Positions 26,535 through 35,377 of a DNA stretch of 64,000 nt are shown one piece after another. The stretch is from Alphaproteobacteria bacterium (GTDB lineage: Bacteria > Pseudomonadota > Alphaproteobacteria > Rhizobiales > GCA-2746425): contig JANSWZ010000013.1 in assembly GCA_024743215.1 (NCBI GenBank), forward strand, positions 1 through 64,000, given 5' to 3'. The number at the start of each line of letters is the position of its first letter. Within the stretch, counting starts at the first letter, position 1. The notes under the pieces were generated by a model. It made no database searches and was not told the origin of the DNA. It saw only the letters and a list, made by a program, of their open reading frames with translations. The translations under genes and the position numbers were made by a program.

Positions 26535-27773
26535 ATGAAGCCTGTAATCGTCATTGGCGGAGGCATCGTTGGCATATCAACCGCCATCTGGCTGCAACGT
26601 GCTGGCAAGAGTGTTACGCTGATTGATCGTGGCAATGCAGAAGCTCAAGCCAGCTATGGCAATGCGGGCGTGCTTGCTTCCTCGTCCGTCATTCCGGTCA
26701 CGACACCCGGCATTGCGCTCAAAATTCCGAAAATGCTGCTCGACCCGAAAGAGCCGCTTTTCGTAAAATTGTCCTATTTGCCAAGGCTCGCTCCTTGGGC
26801 CCTTCGTTATGTGTCGCATAGTAAAGCCAGCGAAGTGCGCAGAATTGCAGCCGCCCTTCGCCATATCATTGGCGACAGTCTTGAGGATCATTTGGCGTTG
26901 GCTGGGGGCACAAGTGCCGCAAAACGGATTATTCCGACTGATTTTACGTTTATGTATGAAAGTCAGAGTGCTTTTGAAAAAGACGGATTTGGCTGGTCTG
27001 TCAAAAAGGAACTCGGTTTTGAATGGGACAGTTTGAGTGAAGCTGAACGCAAAGCCTATGATCCTGTTTTTGCGCCAGACCTCACATTTGCCGCCCGCCT
27101 TGGCAATCACGGCCGTATCAATGATCCGAGCGCCTATGTGGCTGATCTGACATCCCATTTCTCTGCGCAGGGCGGCACAGTGCTAAAGGGCGAAGTCGAG
27201 GATTTTATTCTGGAAAACGGTCAGATCACCGGTGTTCGGGTTGGTGGTGTCCCGTTGGAAGCATCAGCGGTCGCCGTCACGGCCGGTGCCTGGTCGACCC
27301 GGTTGACCAGCAAGCTTGGCATCAAAATTCCTCTGGAAGCTGAAAGCGGATACCATCTGGAGTTTTGGGAACCGAACAAAATGCCGCGCTCGCCATCGCT
27401 CATTCCCAGCGGAAAATTTATTGCGACCCCAATGGAGGGACGACTGCGCGTTGCAGGCATGGTGGAGTTTGGCGGTCTTGAAAATCAGGCATCGCAGGCA
27501 CCATTCGATCTGCTGCGCAAGAATGCCATAAAGGCCATTCCGGGCTTGACCTGGAAAGAAGAAACGCAATGGATGGGTCACAGACCTGCACCGACGGACT
27601 CGGTGCCGATTATTGATCAGGTTCCCGGCGCACCCGGTGTGTTTATGGGGTTTGGGCATCAGCATGTCGGCCTGACCGGTGGCGCAAGAACCGGTCAGCT
27701 TCTGTCTCAGCTCATATCAAATCAAAAACCCAATATCGACATGGCGCCATACGCCTGTGATCGGTTCGCTTGA
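26535..27773 (+). CDS. FAD-dependent amino-acid oxidoreductase (DadA-like)
   Basis: This 412-aa DAO-family flavoenzyme has the N-terminal dinucleotide-binding motif VIGGGIVGISTAIWLQ and a C-terminal FAD segment around GFGHQHVGLTGGARTG. D-amino-acid dehydrogenases of this type oxidise an amino or imino acid to a 2-oxo acid, passing electrons to the respiratory chain. The gene begins eight bases after the ATPase stop (ATG 26535; TTG 26523 is an overlapping alternative). It is the last gene of the MocR-linked import and catabolic operon, so it probably acts on the imported compound or its product. Confidence 0.92.
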   Translation: MKPVIVIGGGIVGISTAIWLQRAGKSVTLIDRGNAEAQASYGNAGVLASSSVIPVTTPGIALKIPKMLLDPKEPLFVKLSYLPRLAPWALRYVSHSKASEVRRIAAALRHIIGDSLEDHLALAGGTSAAKRIIPTDFTFMYESQSAFEKDGFGWSVKKELGFEWDSLSEAERKAYDPVFAPDLTFAARLGNHGRINDPSAYVADLTSHFSAQGGTVLKGEVEDFILENGQITGVRVGGVPLEASAVAVTAGAWSTRLTSKLGIKIPLEAESGYHLEFWEPNKMPRSPSLIPSGKFIATPMEGRLRVAGMVEFGGLENQASQAPFDLLRKNAIKAIPGLTWKEETQWMGHRPAPTDSVPIIDQVPGAPGVFMGFGHQHVGLTGGARTGQLLSQLISNQKPNIDMAPYACDRFA

Positions 27774-28213
27774 GGTCAGGATAGAAACCTATTGGTGTTG
27801 CCGTGAAAGTGGTGCTGAAACAGATTTCTGACCCGGTGCCTGCAAGTCAATATTTGATGGATTGAGCCGCAGGTGCTGCGGCCTGTAATACTGGCTCATA
27901 TTGCCATCTGCAGGGAAAGACGAGTAGCAAATTGTCGGCCTGCAAATGAAGCATGACCAACAGCCATCTGCGACCAATCGTAGTTATTTGAAGCATTCAA
28001 ATTTGCAGCAAAGCGTTCAGGTTTAATGGTTGTGCCAGATGAAAGTCTGACGCTGGGTTGCAAGGAGCACAGCCATAAGTAGAATATCCTTAAAATGCGC
28101 CCCGGTAACGTTAACGATGTCTATACAAAACCCACAAAAATTGTTCGCAAAAGTGTAAACGGATTTGAAGGGATATGCTGACATATTAGCATCCTAACAA
28201 GGAACTCCTAGAA
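27774..28213. other. Intergenic region with a LacI-type operator-like palindrome
   Basis: No credible gene is seen in these 440 bases. A palindromic TAACGTTA lies at 28106-28113 within GGTAACGTTAACG, resembling a LacI-family operator with a central CG. It lies about 100 bp upstream of the RraA-like pseudogene, in an AT-rich stretch that could hold its former promoter. No terminator was found after the oxidase gene. Confidence 0.4.
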
Positions 28214-28896
28214 ATGCGCGACAAAATCAAGAAACACAATCAGTTGGATTTGCAGGATGGCCGCAATCCAAACCATGTCGTTTCCCACAGGGAAACGGAC
28301 CAAGGAGCTGTTATTGTACCGCTTGTATTCGTTGATGATTCTGAGGGCGCCAAAGCAACGTCAGCATCGTACGAAATGTGCAACGCAACAGGCTTAATGA
28401 CATACTCGCGATTTGAAAATGTTTCGGCCCTGCAGGTCAAGCAATTGCGGGAGTTTGAAACGCCTGAGATTTCAGATGCGCTCTGCGGCCAGACATTCTC
28501 TGTAAAAGTCCTCCATCACAATGCCTGCGTGGGTGACATGTTTGTTAACAAAACCACACATCTGGGCTCGGCCGGGTATTCGATTGATGGTCTGGTGCGG
28601 GACCTGCCCAGGTTACGCGAGATTGATTTTCCGGTCTGTGCATCCGGCATTGCCGCCGATGGCCCTCTGCATCGGGAGCCTGGCGAATTATGCCGTTGAC
28701 TGATTTCTTCGCGCGAATTGAAGCCCTTATACCGCTTCCAATGGCTTCAAGTTCCGATGCGGAGGTGCTGCTGCCCGGAGATGTTTGCTTGGCGAGTTTT
28801 GGAGCCAATGGCGACAACGGATTGGTTATTCCGCGAAAAATCCGAACTGAACTGACTGCCCGATCGGCAGAGTTCAACCTATCGACACGTTGGTAG
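28214..28896 (+). pseudogene. Decayed RraA-like / HMG-aldolase-type gene
   Basis: Two reading frames together resemble an RraA-family protein but with pieces missing. Frame one (28214-28699) contains LREFETPEISDAL, a GDMFV turn and IDGLVRDLPRLREIDFPV, which are family hallmarks at shortened spacing, and stops at ELCR. The family's C-terminal barrel strand (LLPGDVCLASF then GLVIPRKI) continues in a different frame at 28690-28896. About 70 N-terminal residues of frame one match nothing I know. The shift plus deletions indicate a broken gene. Intact relatives are aldolases or RNase E regulators. An alternative is two short real proteins, which I think less likely. Confidence 0.55.
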
Positions 28897-28903
28897 GTAT
28901 GTG

Positions 28904-30232
28904 ATGATGCCAAAATTTATCAGCTTGCTTTCCACCCTGTTCGGCATGTCATTTTTCTTGACTCTGGCCCGACTGGTGGGTGCTGGTACAGGCATCATTC
29001 TGCAGATTTTGATCGCACGGTTTTATGGTGCGGATGTACTTGGTACCTATTACGTGGCGGTGAGCCTCGCCAGTATCTTGTCGCTCTTTATTTCGATGGG
29101 GTATCCGTGGATTGTCGCACCCATCATCGCCGAGAACGACTCAGACAGTCGTTCGATGGACCTAAGGGCATTCCTCCAATTGGCCTGCAAGGATGCTTTG
29201 ATTCTGACATGTCTGTTCAGTATCCCTGTCGCCTTGCTGATTTGGCTGTATCCGGAAATGGCCATCGACAAACGTTATGCACTTCTGATTGGTCTGGCCA
29301 CCGCCCCTGTCTATTTGGTGATGCGGCTTTGCAGCGGCATTGCAAATGCCATGAAGTTCTTTCAAGTGGCCAATCTGCCGGAGCTTCTGTTCAGGCCGGT
29401 TCTAACACTTTTCTTTGTCGCGGCGGCCGTGGTCTTCTCGGTGCAGCTAGGCTCAATTTCAATTGTGACGCTCAATTTTCTGGTTGTAGCCGCCCTGGCA
29501 GTATGGATGGCATGGTCGTTGTACCAAAAGGCTGGTCCCGCATTTGCCGACGGTCCAGATGCATCCACTTTGTCAGGCCAGCAGAAATCAAAACTCAGAC
29601 GGCTCGCCGTTCCAATGATCTTTTCCACCTTATTCGTCAATATGTTTGCAGACATGGACATATTGATGATCGGGCTGATCCTGCCGGCCGAGGAAGCGGG
29701 TATCTTTGGCGTTGCCATGAAAATAGCGGCCTTGCTGGTCTTTGCTGTTCAGATTGCGCACCAGATTCTGTTGCGCGATGCTGCCGACGCGCATCTGGCA
29801 GCGGATCGGCAAAAAATGCATCAGATCATTCAAAAGGCTAACGTCTTTGCGATTGCATCCAGCTTTGCATCACTGATTGCCTTGCTGCTGTTGGGCACGT
29901 TTGTTCTCGGCCTCTTCGGCCCAGAGTTTCAGGCCGCTTATCTATGTCTCCTCGGCCTGATCATAGCGCATATCATTCGCGCTTCAGCTGGCCCTGCAAT
30001 CCAGATATTGATGATTACAGGAAATCAGCGCGCCGGGATCCCGGTCTATGTCTGCAGCACAATCCTGCTCTTTGTCAGTAACATAGTGCTGGTGCCGCTC
30101 TTCAAATATGAAGGTGCGGCAGCAGCCGTCATCATTACCACGCTCTTCTGGTCGATCTGGCTCAACTATCTGGCAAAACAGAAAACCGGGTATCAAGTGT
30201 CCATTTTCGGCAAGCTCAGCCCGGCACACTAG
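28904..30232 (+). CDS. Oligosaccharide flippase-like membrane protein (Wzx/MOP family)
   Basis: This 442-aa protein has about twelve transmembrane segments and a MOP-superfamily layout. Its N-terminal stretch LARLVGAGTGIILQILIARFYGADVLG is typical of polysaccharide flippases, and ADMDILMIGLILPAEEAGIFG is typical of the second half. It would move a lipid-linked oligosaccharide across the inner membrane. No glycosyltransferase or polymerase gene is in the window, so it is an orphan. ATG 28904 (or 28907) follows an AGG; GTG 28901 is possible. Its end overlaps the convergent dehydrogenase gene by four bases. Confidence 0.88.
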   Translation: MMPKFISLLSTLFGMSFFLTLARLVGAGTGIILQILIARFYGADVLGTYYVAVSLASILSLFISMGYPWIVAPIIAENDSDSRSMDLRAFLQLACKDALILTCLFSIPVALLIWLYPEMAIDKRYALLIGLATAPVYLVMRLCSGIANAMKFFQVANLPELLFRPVLTLFFVAAAVVFSVQLGSISIVTLNFLVVAALAVWMAWSLYQKAGPAFADGPDASTLSGQQKSKLRRLAVPMIFSTLFVNMFADMDILMIGLILPAEEAGIFGVAMKIAALLVFAVQIAHQILLRDAADAHLAADRQKMHQIIQKANVFAIASSFASLIALLLLGTFVLGLFGPEFQAAYLCLLGLIIAHIIRASAGPAIQILMITGNQRAGIPVYVCSTILLFVSNIVLVPLFKYEGAAAAVIITTLFWSIWLNYLAKQKTGYQVSIFGKLSPAH

Positions 30233-31212
30233 ATTGCGTCATCCAGACTGATGACAACATTCCCCTTCTTGCGTCCCGTATCCACATAGGCATGCGCCTG
30301 TTGAATCTGGTCAAGCGAATAGCACCGGTCAATTACGGGGCTGAACTGGCCGGCTTCCACAAGTTCTGCGATGAATTTCAAATCTTCGGCTTTCTCTGGG
30401 GCGTACCCTGCAATGCCTTTCTGGCCATCGGTCTTGGTTGCAAACATCATAGAAAGAAGTTGCGGCAAATCGCCGGACACCATCACAAAGCGTCCCTCTT
30501 TTCGCAATGCCTTTTGCGCGGATTTATAGGAAAGGGTGCCAGTCGTATCGAGAATGATGTCGTAAGCGTCTTCTTGCCAGGAAAAGTCCTCCCGGGTGTA
30601 GTCAATGACGCTGTCGGCCCCGATGGATCGAACGAGGTCCATATTGCCGGTGCTGCAGACACCGCTGACATGCGCACCAAAATACTTTGCGATTTGGACA
30701 GCTGCCGTGCCAACCCCGCCTGAGGCACCGATTATGAGCACTTTGTCACCGTATTGGATGTCGGCCTTGTCGCGCAAAAAATTCAGAGCTGTTGCCGGGC
30801 CAAAGGACAGACCCGCTGCTTCCTTGTAGGACAAGGCGGCCGGCATCAATGCAATGGCCTCGTTCTCAGCAATGGTGGCATATTCGGCATACCCGCCAAA
30901 ACTGGCGCCGGGATAGGCGAAAATGTCATCGCCAATCTTGAAACGAGTGACGCTTTGTCCAACCGCAACAATTCTGCCTGCATATTCCGTTCCAAGGATT
31001 TTGCGTCTTGGTCCGAATACCCCAAATACCAGGCGGCCAATCAGCCCAAATCCCCTTGGCAGGTCCAGGCTGCGTGCCTTTTGATCGCCGGTTGTCACGC
31101 TTGTTGCGTGTATCTTGACGAGGACCTCATTGTCTTTCGGTGTCGGTTGGATGGCCTGCGTCAGCTTAAGCACGTTGGGGCCACCATATTTGGTATAAGT
31201 CACAGCTTTCAT
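30229..31212 (-). CDS. Zinc-independent MDR-type oxidoreductase (quinone reductase-like)
   Basis: This 327-aa medium-chain dehydrogenase/reductase starts MKAVTYTKYGGPNVLKL. It has GTEYAGRIVAVG, the NADPH-binding Rossmann motif IIGASGGVGTAAVQIAK, and a typical C-terminal IQQAHAYVDTGRKKGNVVI. The zinc-ligand cysteines of alcohol dehydrogenases are not present, so it is more like quinone oxidoreductase. ATG 31212 has GGAG upstream; the frame extends further but without support. It is divergent from a LysR gene that probably controls it. Confidence 0.92.
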   Translation of the reverse strand: MKAVTYTKYGGPNVLKLTQAIQPTPKDNEVLVKIHATSVTTGDQKARSLDLPRGFGLIGRLVFGVFGPRRKILGTEYAGRIVAVGQSVTRFKIGDDIFAYPGASFGGYAEYATIAENEAIALMPAALSYKEAAGLSFGPATALNFLRDKADIQYGDKVLIIGASGGVGTAAVQIAKYFGAHVSGVCSTGNMDLVRSIGADSVIDYTREDFSWQEDAYDIILDTTGTLSYKSAQKALRKEGRFVMVSGDLPQLLSMMFATKTDGQKGIAGYAPEKAEDLKFIAELVEAGQFSPVIDRCYSLDQIQQAHAYVDTGRKKGNVVISLDDAI

Positions 31213-31257
31213 TGTTCCGCTCCAGATGAGGAAATTGATACCTGAGTGACTATATAA

Positions 31258-31308
31258 ATATGCATATGTCGAAGATAAATTGACTAAATTCGTGTAAATG
31301 ATATGCAT
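31258..31308. promoter_or_regulatory. Repeated ATATGCAT motifs in the oxidoreductase/LysR divergent region
   Basis: ATATGCAT occurs at 31258-31265, where it is part of the 10-bp palindrome ATATGCATAT (31258-31267), and again at 31301-31308. A further ATGCAT lies at 31311-31316. Repeated AT-rich dyads between divergent genes suit LysR-regulator binding. The attribution is inference. Confidence 0.45.
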
Positions 31309-31314
31309 TTATGC

Positions 31315-32205
31315 ATGGAATGGAATGGCGTCAAATTTGACTGGAACCACGCAAAAGCGTTTCTCATAACTGCCGAAGAAGGTTCATTGTCAGCGGCAGC
31401 ACGCGTGTTGGGGGCGGCTCAACCAACCCTTGGTCGGCAGGTCAGTGCGTTTGAGGAAGAGCTTGGCATCGTGCTGTTTCAAAGAGTGGGGCGCGGGCTG
31501 GCCCTGACGGAGGCAGGATTGGAACTGCTGGATCATGTGCGGGCCATGGGCGACGCGGCCAACCGGGTTTCTCTGACGGCCTTGGGTCAATCGCAATCCA
31601 TAGAAGGAATTGTCCGCATATCGGCAAGCGAAGTCTATGCGGCTCATTTGTTGCCACCAATCATTGCAAGGCTGCGACGGGACCAGCCAGGGATCGAGAT
31701 TGAGATTGTCGCATCCCATTCCACCAGTGATCTGAGACGACGCGAGGCTGATATCGCAATACGTAATTTCCGGCCCACCGAACCTGACCTGGTTGCCAGG
31801 AAAATCAGGGATGTGCCCGCTCAACTCTATGCAACGCCTGAATATCTGAATCGGATCGGCAACCCAAAACTGCCATTTGATCTGCGAAATGCCGAGTTCA
31901 TCAACATCACCAGTGGCGATGCCTTCATGCATGGCCTCAACAGAATGGGTCTTGACCTTACAAAGGCCAACTTTCCCATCATGACCGAGAATTATCTGGT
32001 GATGTGGGAATACGTGAAACGGGGTTTGGGCATTGGCGTTCTGGACGCTCATATAGGCGATGCGGAACCGACCGTGATGCGCGTGCTTCCGGACCTTGAA
32101 CCCCTCATGTTTCCCATCTGGCTCGTTGCCCATCGGGAAATAAGCACCAGTCTCAGAATCAGAACGGTGTTTGATCTTCTGGCAAGCGAGTTGGCAACGC
32201 CTTAG
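31315..32205 (+). CDS. LysR-family transcriptional regulator
   Basis: This 296-aa regulator has an N-terminal winged helix (FDWNHAKAFLITAEEGSLSAAAR, shown here in two parts: FDWNHAKAFLI and TAEEGSLSAAARVLGA) followed by QPTLGRQVSAFEEELGIVLF and an effector domain. The ATG at 31315 gives the common family start EWNGVKFDWNHA; ATG 31303 adds four residues. It is divergent from the quinone-reductase-like gene and the region between carries repeated ATATGCAT motifs. It probably regulates that enzyme in response to an electrophile or quinone, by analogy only. Confidence 0.9.
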   Translation: MEWNGVKFDWNHAKAFLITAEEGSLSAAARVLGAAQPTLGRQVSAFEEELGIVLFQRVGRGLALTEAGLELLDHVRAMGDAANRVSLTALGQSQSIEGIVRISASEVYAAHLLPPIIARLRRDQPGIEIEIVASHSTSDLRRREADIAIRNFRPTEPDLVARKIRDVPAQLYATPEYLNRIGNPKLPFDLRNAEFINITSGDAFMHGLNRMGLDLTKANFPIMTENYLVMWEYVKRGLGIGVLDAHIGDAEPTVMRVLPDLEPLMFPIWLVAHREISTSLRIRTVFDLLASELATP

Positions 32206-32214
32206 AAGACAGGA

Positions 32215-32230
32215 TGGGGCCGAAGCCCCA
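32215..32230 (-). terminator. UUCG-tetraloop hairpin downstream of the sugar-binding gene
   Basis: On the minus strand TGGGGC, TTCG, GCCCCA form a 6-bp stem with a stable UUCG loop, 23 bp after the binding-protein stop. Only a short pyrimidine stretch follows, so it is a moderate terminator candidate that may also serve the convergent LysR gene. Confidence 0.55.
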
Positions 32231-32253
32231 CCCATTCTTGATCAGTTCACTGT

Positions 32254-33396
32254 TTAGCGTTCCAGTGCGCCGATGCCGGAGAAGCGAAATGCTTCTTTTT
32301 CCAGAGCGTCGATTTCCTCTACACTCATCTGATCGTGGGCAACCGTGATGCGCCCAAGAAACACAAGTGGAAGCTCGGCTTCGCGACCTTCCAGATGGGC
32401 TTTGATGGCTTCCGCAGTAGCTGCGCCTACATCATCGCCCATGCGCATTGGCGTTGCGTCCAGTTCTCCACGGCGAATGGCATCCAGTTCCAGGCCTGTG
32501 CCACCCCAACCAGTTGAAAAGATTTCCTTTTCCTTGCCAACTGCCAGTTGTGCTTCAACGGATCCCATGGACATGGCCGTATTCGCATTGTGAATGACTT
32601 TTGCTTCCGGGTAGGCTTGAAGGATCAATTGTGTACCCTCAAAACCGCCTTCGCGCTGATACTCACCATAGTGCTCATAAACCACATTCCAGTTGGCTTT
32701 TTCCTGAACACAATCCTTGAAATCTCCGGACCGCTGATTGTCGGTAATGCCTGGAATACCGCGATTCATGGCATAGGTCACATCGGTGCCAAGCCGCTCA
32801 ACCATGTAGTCACAAATCTTGATTGCACCATAGGCTGAAGAAAAGTCGAACCACGCTGCAGGTTGTTGCTTGAGATATTTCAGCGGTGTGTGGAAAGCCC
32901 AGACAAATGTTGTCAGATCAGGGTTTTGCGCCAACTTGTCGATGTTATCGGCCTGTGTGGCCAGCTCAGAGGGGCCGAAAATCACGAAATCATAGAGATC
33001 TGCATCCTGATCGACTTGTGCGGCGTAAGTTGCCTGAAGCGAATGCTCGACCTGTCGCGAAGCAAATTCGCGGGTTTCATACTCAATTCCCAACTGATCC
33101 AGCCGCTTTGTGAGTGCCAGATAGTTACGTGCCCAGAAATCCGAAACATCAGCTGATGGATAGATCAAGGCAATCTGCAGTGGCTTGTCCTGTGTGCCGG
33201 TGTATTTGGTGGCTTCCAGGCCCGTCGCATTTTGCAGGGCTTCCAGTGCGCCATCCTGATTGACTTCACCCGGTAGATAATGCTCCCGGTCTGCATAGCC
33301 TTCCATTTCCTTCAATGGCAAGTCTGCCGCCATCGCTGTTGAGGTCAGCAAAGCTGCCGCAAGGCCCATTTTTAGTCCCAGTTTCCAATTTTTCAT
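32254..33396 (-). CDS. Sugar ABC transporter substrate-binding protein (CUT2 type)
   Basis: Periplasmic receptor, 380 aa, with signal peptide MKNWKLGLKMGLAAALLTS...AMA. The two-lobed type I fold is seen in LQIALIYPSADVSDFWARN, LYDFVIFGPSEL and AKVIHNANTAMSMGSV. It delivers a sugar or sugar-like ligand to the permease and ATPase encoded upstream. The order ATPase, permease, binding protein puts it last, after a hairpin at 33417-33441. GGAGGG precedes its ATG. Ligand unknown. Confidence 0.88.
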   Translation of the reverse strand: MKNWKLGLKMGLAAALLTSTAMAADLPLKEMEGYADREHYLPGEVNQDGALEALQNATGLEATKYTGTQDKPLQIALIYPSADVSDFWARNYLALTKRLDQLGIEYETREFASRQVEHSLQATYAAQVDQDADLYDFVIFGPSELATQADNIDKLAQNPDLTTFVWAFHTPLKYLKQQPAAWFDFSSAYGAIKICDYMVERLGTDVTYAMNRGIPGITDNQRSGDFKDCVQEKANWNVVYEHYGEYQREGGFEGTQLILQAYPEAKVIHNANTAMSMGSVEAQLAVGKEKEIFSTGWGGTGLELDAIRRGELDATPMRMGDDVGAATAEAIKAHLEGREAELPLVFLGRITVAHDQMSVEEIDALEKEAFRFSGIGALER

Positions 33397-33416
33397 TTTT
33401 TTCCCTCCCGGAATTT

Positions 33417-33441
33417 GCAGTCACTTTGGAAATTTGACTGC
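33417..33441 (-). other. Intercistronic hairpin before the binding-protein gene
   Basis: GCAGTCA and TGACTGC form a 7-bp stem across 11 bases, between the permease stop and the binding-protein start. It has no T-run and may act as an RNA stability or processing element that sets binding-protein levels. Confidence 0.4.
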
Positions 33442-33457
33442 GATGAAATTGTTGTCT

Positions 33458-34609
33458 TCAGCCGCTCGGATTTGGTGATCCTCCGAGCATAAGGCTGGCA
33501 ATGCTCAGAATGATCGCCGCTCCGACGATGTAGCCGGTCAGCCTCAATAGTTTTCGATTGTCGGGATTTCCCATTGCGGCCCTCATGCCGCCAGAGCCGT
33601 CGCGATCTTTCTTTTGCAGCCAGGTATAAAGGGCCACCGAGAAAATGATCACCACACCAGAGGCAACGGATTGCCAGAAGAACTCGATGCGCAGTGTCAC
33701 AAGCGCATTGATCATCATCGACAGCAAAAGCACACCAGCCAGTGACCCGACAATGGAGGCGCGACCGCCAAACAGTGATGTCCCACCCACAACGACAGCT
33801 GCAATGACATGCAGGTTGAAATAGGGAGCGGAGGTTGCCTGGATAGCGTTCAGCTTGCCCGTCAGCATGATGCCGGCAAGGGCGGCCATGGTCCCCATCA
33901 GCACATAGGCATATACCCGGTGCCGGTCGACGGCGATGCCGGTCATATCGGATGCTTCCGGATTGGAGCCAATGGCAATGGTGTAGCGCCCAAAATGGGT
34001 CGACTTCAGCAGCACATAACCGCCGATGAAAGTCAGCACACCGATCAGGACGGGCGTCGGCAGAAACATCAAGGACTGCCCCCGACCAATTTCAGTGATC
34101 ATGTCTGGAAAGCGAGCAAGCACCAGCCCTTTGGCAATGACCAGGGCGAAGCCGCGATAGACAAGGTCCATTGCCAGAGTGCCGATCAAATCCGGCACTT
34201 TGAACTTGGTGATGACGAGGCCGTTGATCAGCCCCATCATGGCGCCAAGGCACAAGGCAATGAGAGCGGCTGACCAGGCCGGAAAGCCATATTGTTTGAT
34301 CAGAAATGCCATGATGATCGACGACAGGGCAGCCACAGACCCGATGGACAAATCAATGCCGCGCTGGGTGATGACAAACGTCATCGCCATAGCCATTGGC
34401 ATATAAAGCGCTGCATCGAGCAGAATTTGATTGAGGTTTGAAAGCCGGAAGTAACGCGCAGGCTCCACAACGCCCATGAAAACGATGATCATCAGGATCA
34501 TCGCCATCGGGCCAAGGAAACTGACATAGGGGGCCAGACGCTCTGACAAGGTTTGGCGTTCTGACAGGGTTTGCGCGCCGCCGGGGGCGGTTGAATCAGA
34601 TTGTGACAT
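33458..34609 (-). CDS. Sugar ABC transporter permease (RbsC/FrcC-like)
   Basis: This 383-aa inner-membrane subunit has about ten hydrophobic segments and the CUT2 family landmarks RGIDLSIGSVAALSSII and GGTSLFGGRASIVGSLAG. The N-terminal tail carries a small tandem repeat (QTLSERQTLSER). It forms the channel driven by the single-domain ATPase encoded six bases upstream. Length agrees with FrcC-type permeases. Confidence 0.94.
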   Translation of the reverse strand: MSQSDSTAPGGAQTLSERQTLSERLAPYVSFLGPMAMILMIIVFMGVVEPARYFRLSNLNQILLDAALYMPMAMAMTFVITQRGIDLSIGSVAALSSIIMAFLIKQYGFPAWSAALIALCLGAMMGLINGLVITKFKVPDLIGTLAMDLVYRGFALVIAKGLVLARFPDMITEIGRGQSLMFLPTPVLIGVLTFIGGYVLLKSTHFGRYTIAIGSNPEASDMTGIAVDRHRVYAYVLMGTMAALAGIMLTGKLNAIQATSAPYFNLHVIAAVVVGGTSLFGGRASIVGSLAGVLLLSMMINALVTLRIEFFWQSVASGVVIIFSVALYTWLQKKDRDGSGGMRAAMGNPDNRKLLRLTGYIVGAAIILSIASLMLGGSPNPSG

Positions 34610-34615
34610 GTTTCT

Positions 34616-35377
34616 CTAAGCCGCCGTTCTGGTGCCGACGATAAGGCCGAGCACTTCTTCATTTGTTGTGTCCGCAGTCTTCACGACACCGGCACACTGG
34701 CCACGACGCTGCACATGAATGCGATCCGAAATTTCGAACACATCATCAAGTGAATGGGAGATGACGATAATTGCCAGGCCCTGCTGTTTCAGTACTTTGA
34801 TCAGCTCAAGGGTGCGGGCTGTTTCCTGAGGCCCCAACGCTGCCGTGGGCTCGTCCATGACCAGGACGCGCAGGTCATCGTGACGGACAGCACGGGCAAT
34901 TGCTACAGCCTGTCGTTGTCCGCCGGACAGGCTTTCTGTCGCAACATCCATGCTTTTCAATTGGACACCCAGCCGATCTTTCAGGACACGGGTGGCTTCA
35001 GACTTCATCAGCTTGTTGTCGAGGGCCTGGAACCCAAATACCTTTTTCGTCAACTCGGCGCCGAGAAACAGGTTTTCCGCAGGTGTCAGATGGTCGGCAA
35101 TCGCCAGGTTCTGATAGACCGCATCAATTCCATTCTCGATGGCATCGGAATGGCTGGCCATAGAAAAGGGTTTGCCATCAAGTTCAATCGACCCTTCGGT
35201 GGGCTGATACACACCGGTCAGGATTTTGATGAGCGTAGATTTGCCGGCACCATTGTCACCGACAATGGCCAATACCTCACCGGCATAGGCTTCCAGATCG
35301 ACATGGCTTAGAGCGACGACTCCGCCAAAACGTTTGCTGATGCCACGCATGGCAACGATAGGCTGATTCTCAACCAT
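34616..35377 (-). CDS. Sugar ABC transporter ATP-binding protein (single domain, FrcA-like)
   Basis: This 253-aa ATPase has Walker A GDNGAGKST, signature LSGGQRQAVAIARAV, Walker B VLVMDEPTAALG and switch histidine in IVISHSLDD. Unlike two-domain RbsA it has only one cassette, as in the FrcA-type transporters of rhizobia. The ATG at 35377 is set by GGAGGATAAGA immediately upstream; a TTG at 35398 would place that site inside the gene. It is the first gene of the operon, with two LacI-type operators about 150 bp upstream. Confidence 0.95.
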   Translation of the reverse strand: MVENQPIVAMRGISKRFGGVVALSHVDLEAYAGEVLAIVGDNGAGKSTLIKILTGVYQPTEGSIELDGKPFSMASHSDAIENGIDAVYQNLAIADHLTPAENLFLGAELTKKVFGFQALDNKLMKSEATRVLKDRLGVQLKSMDVATESLSGGQRQAVAIARAVRHDDLRVLVMDEPTAALGPQETARTLELIKVLKQQGLAIIVISHSLDDVFEISDRIHVQRRGQCAGVVKTADTTNEEVLGLIVGTRTAA

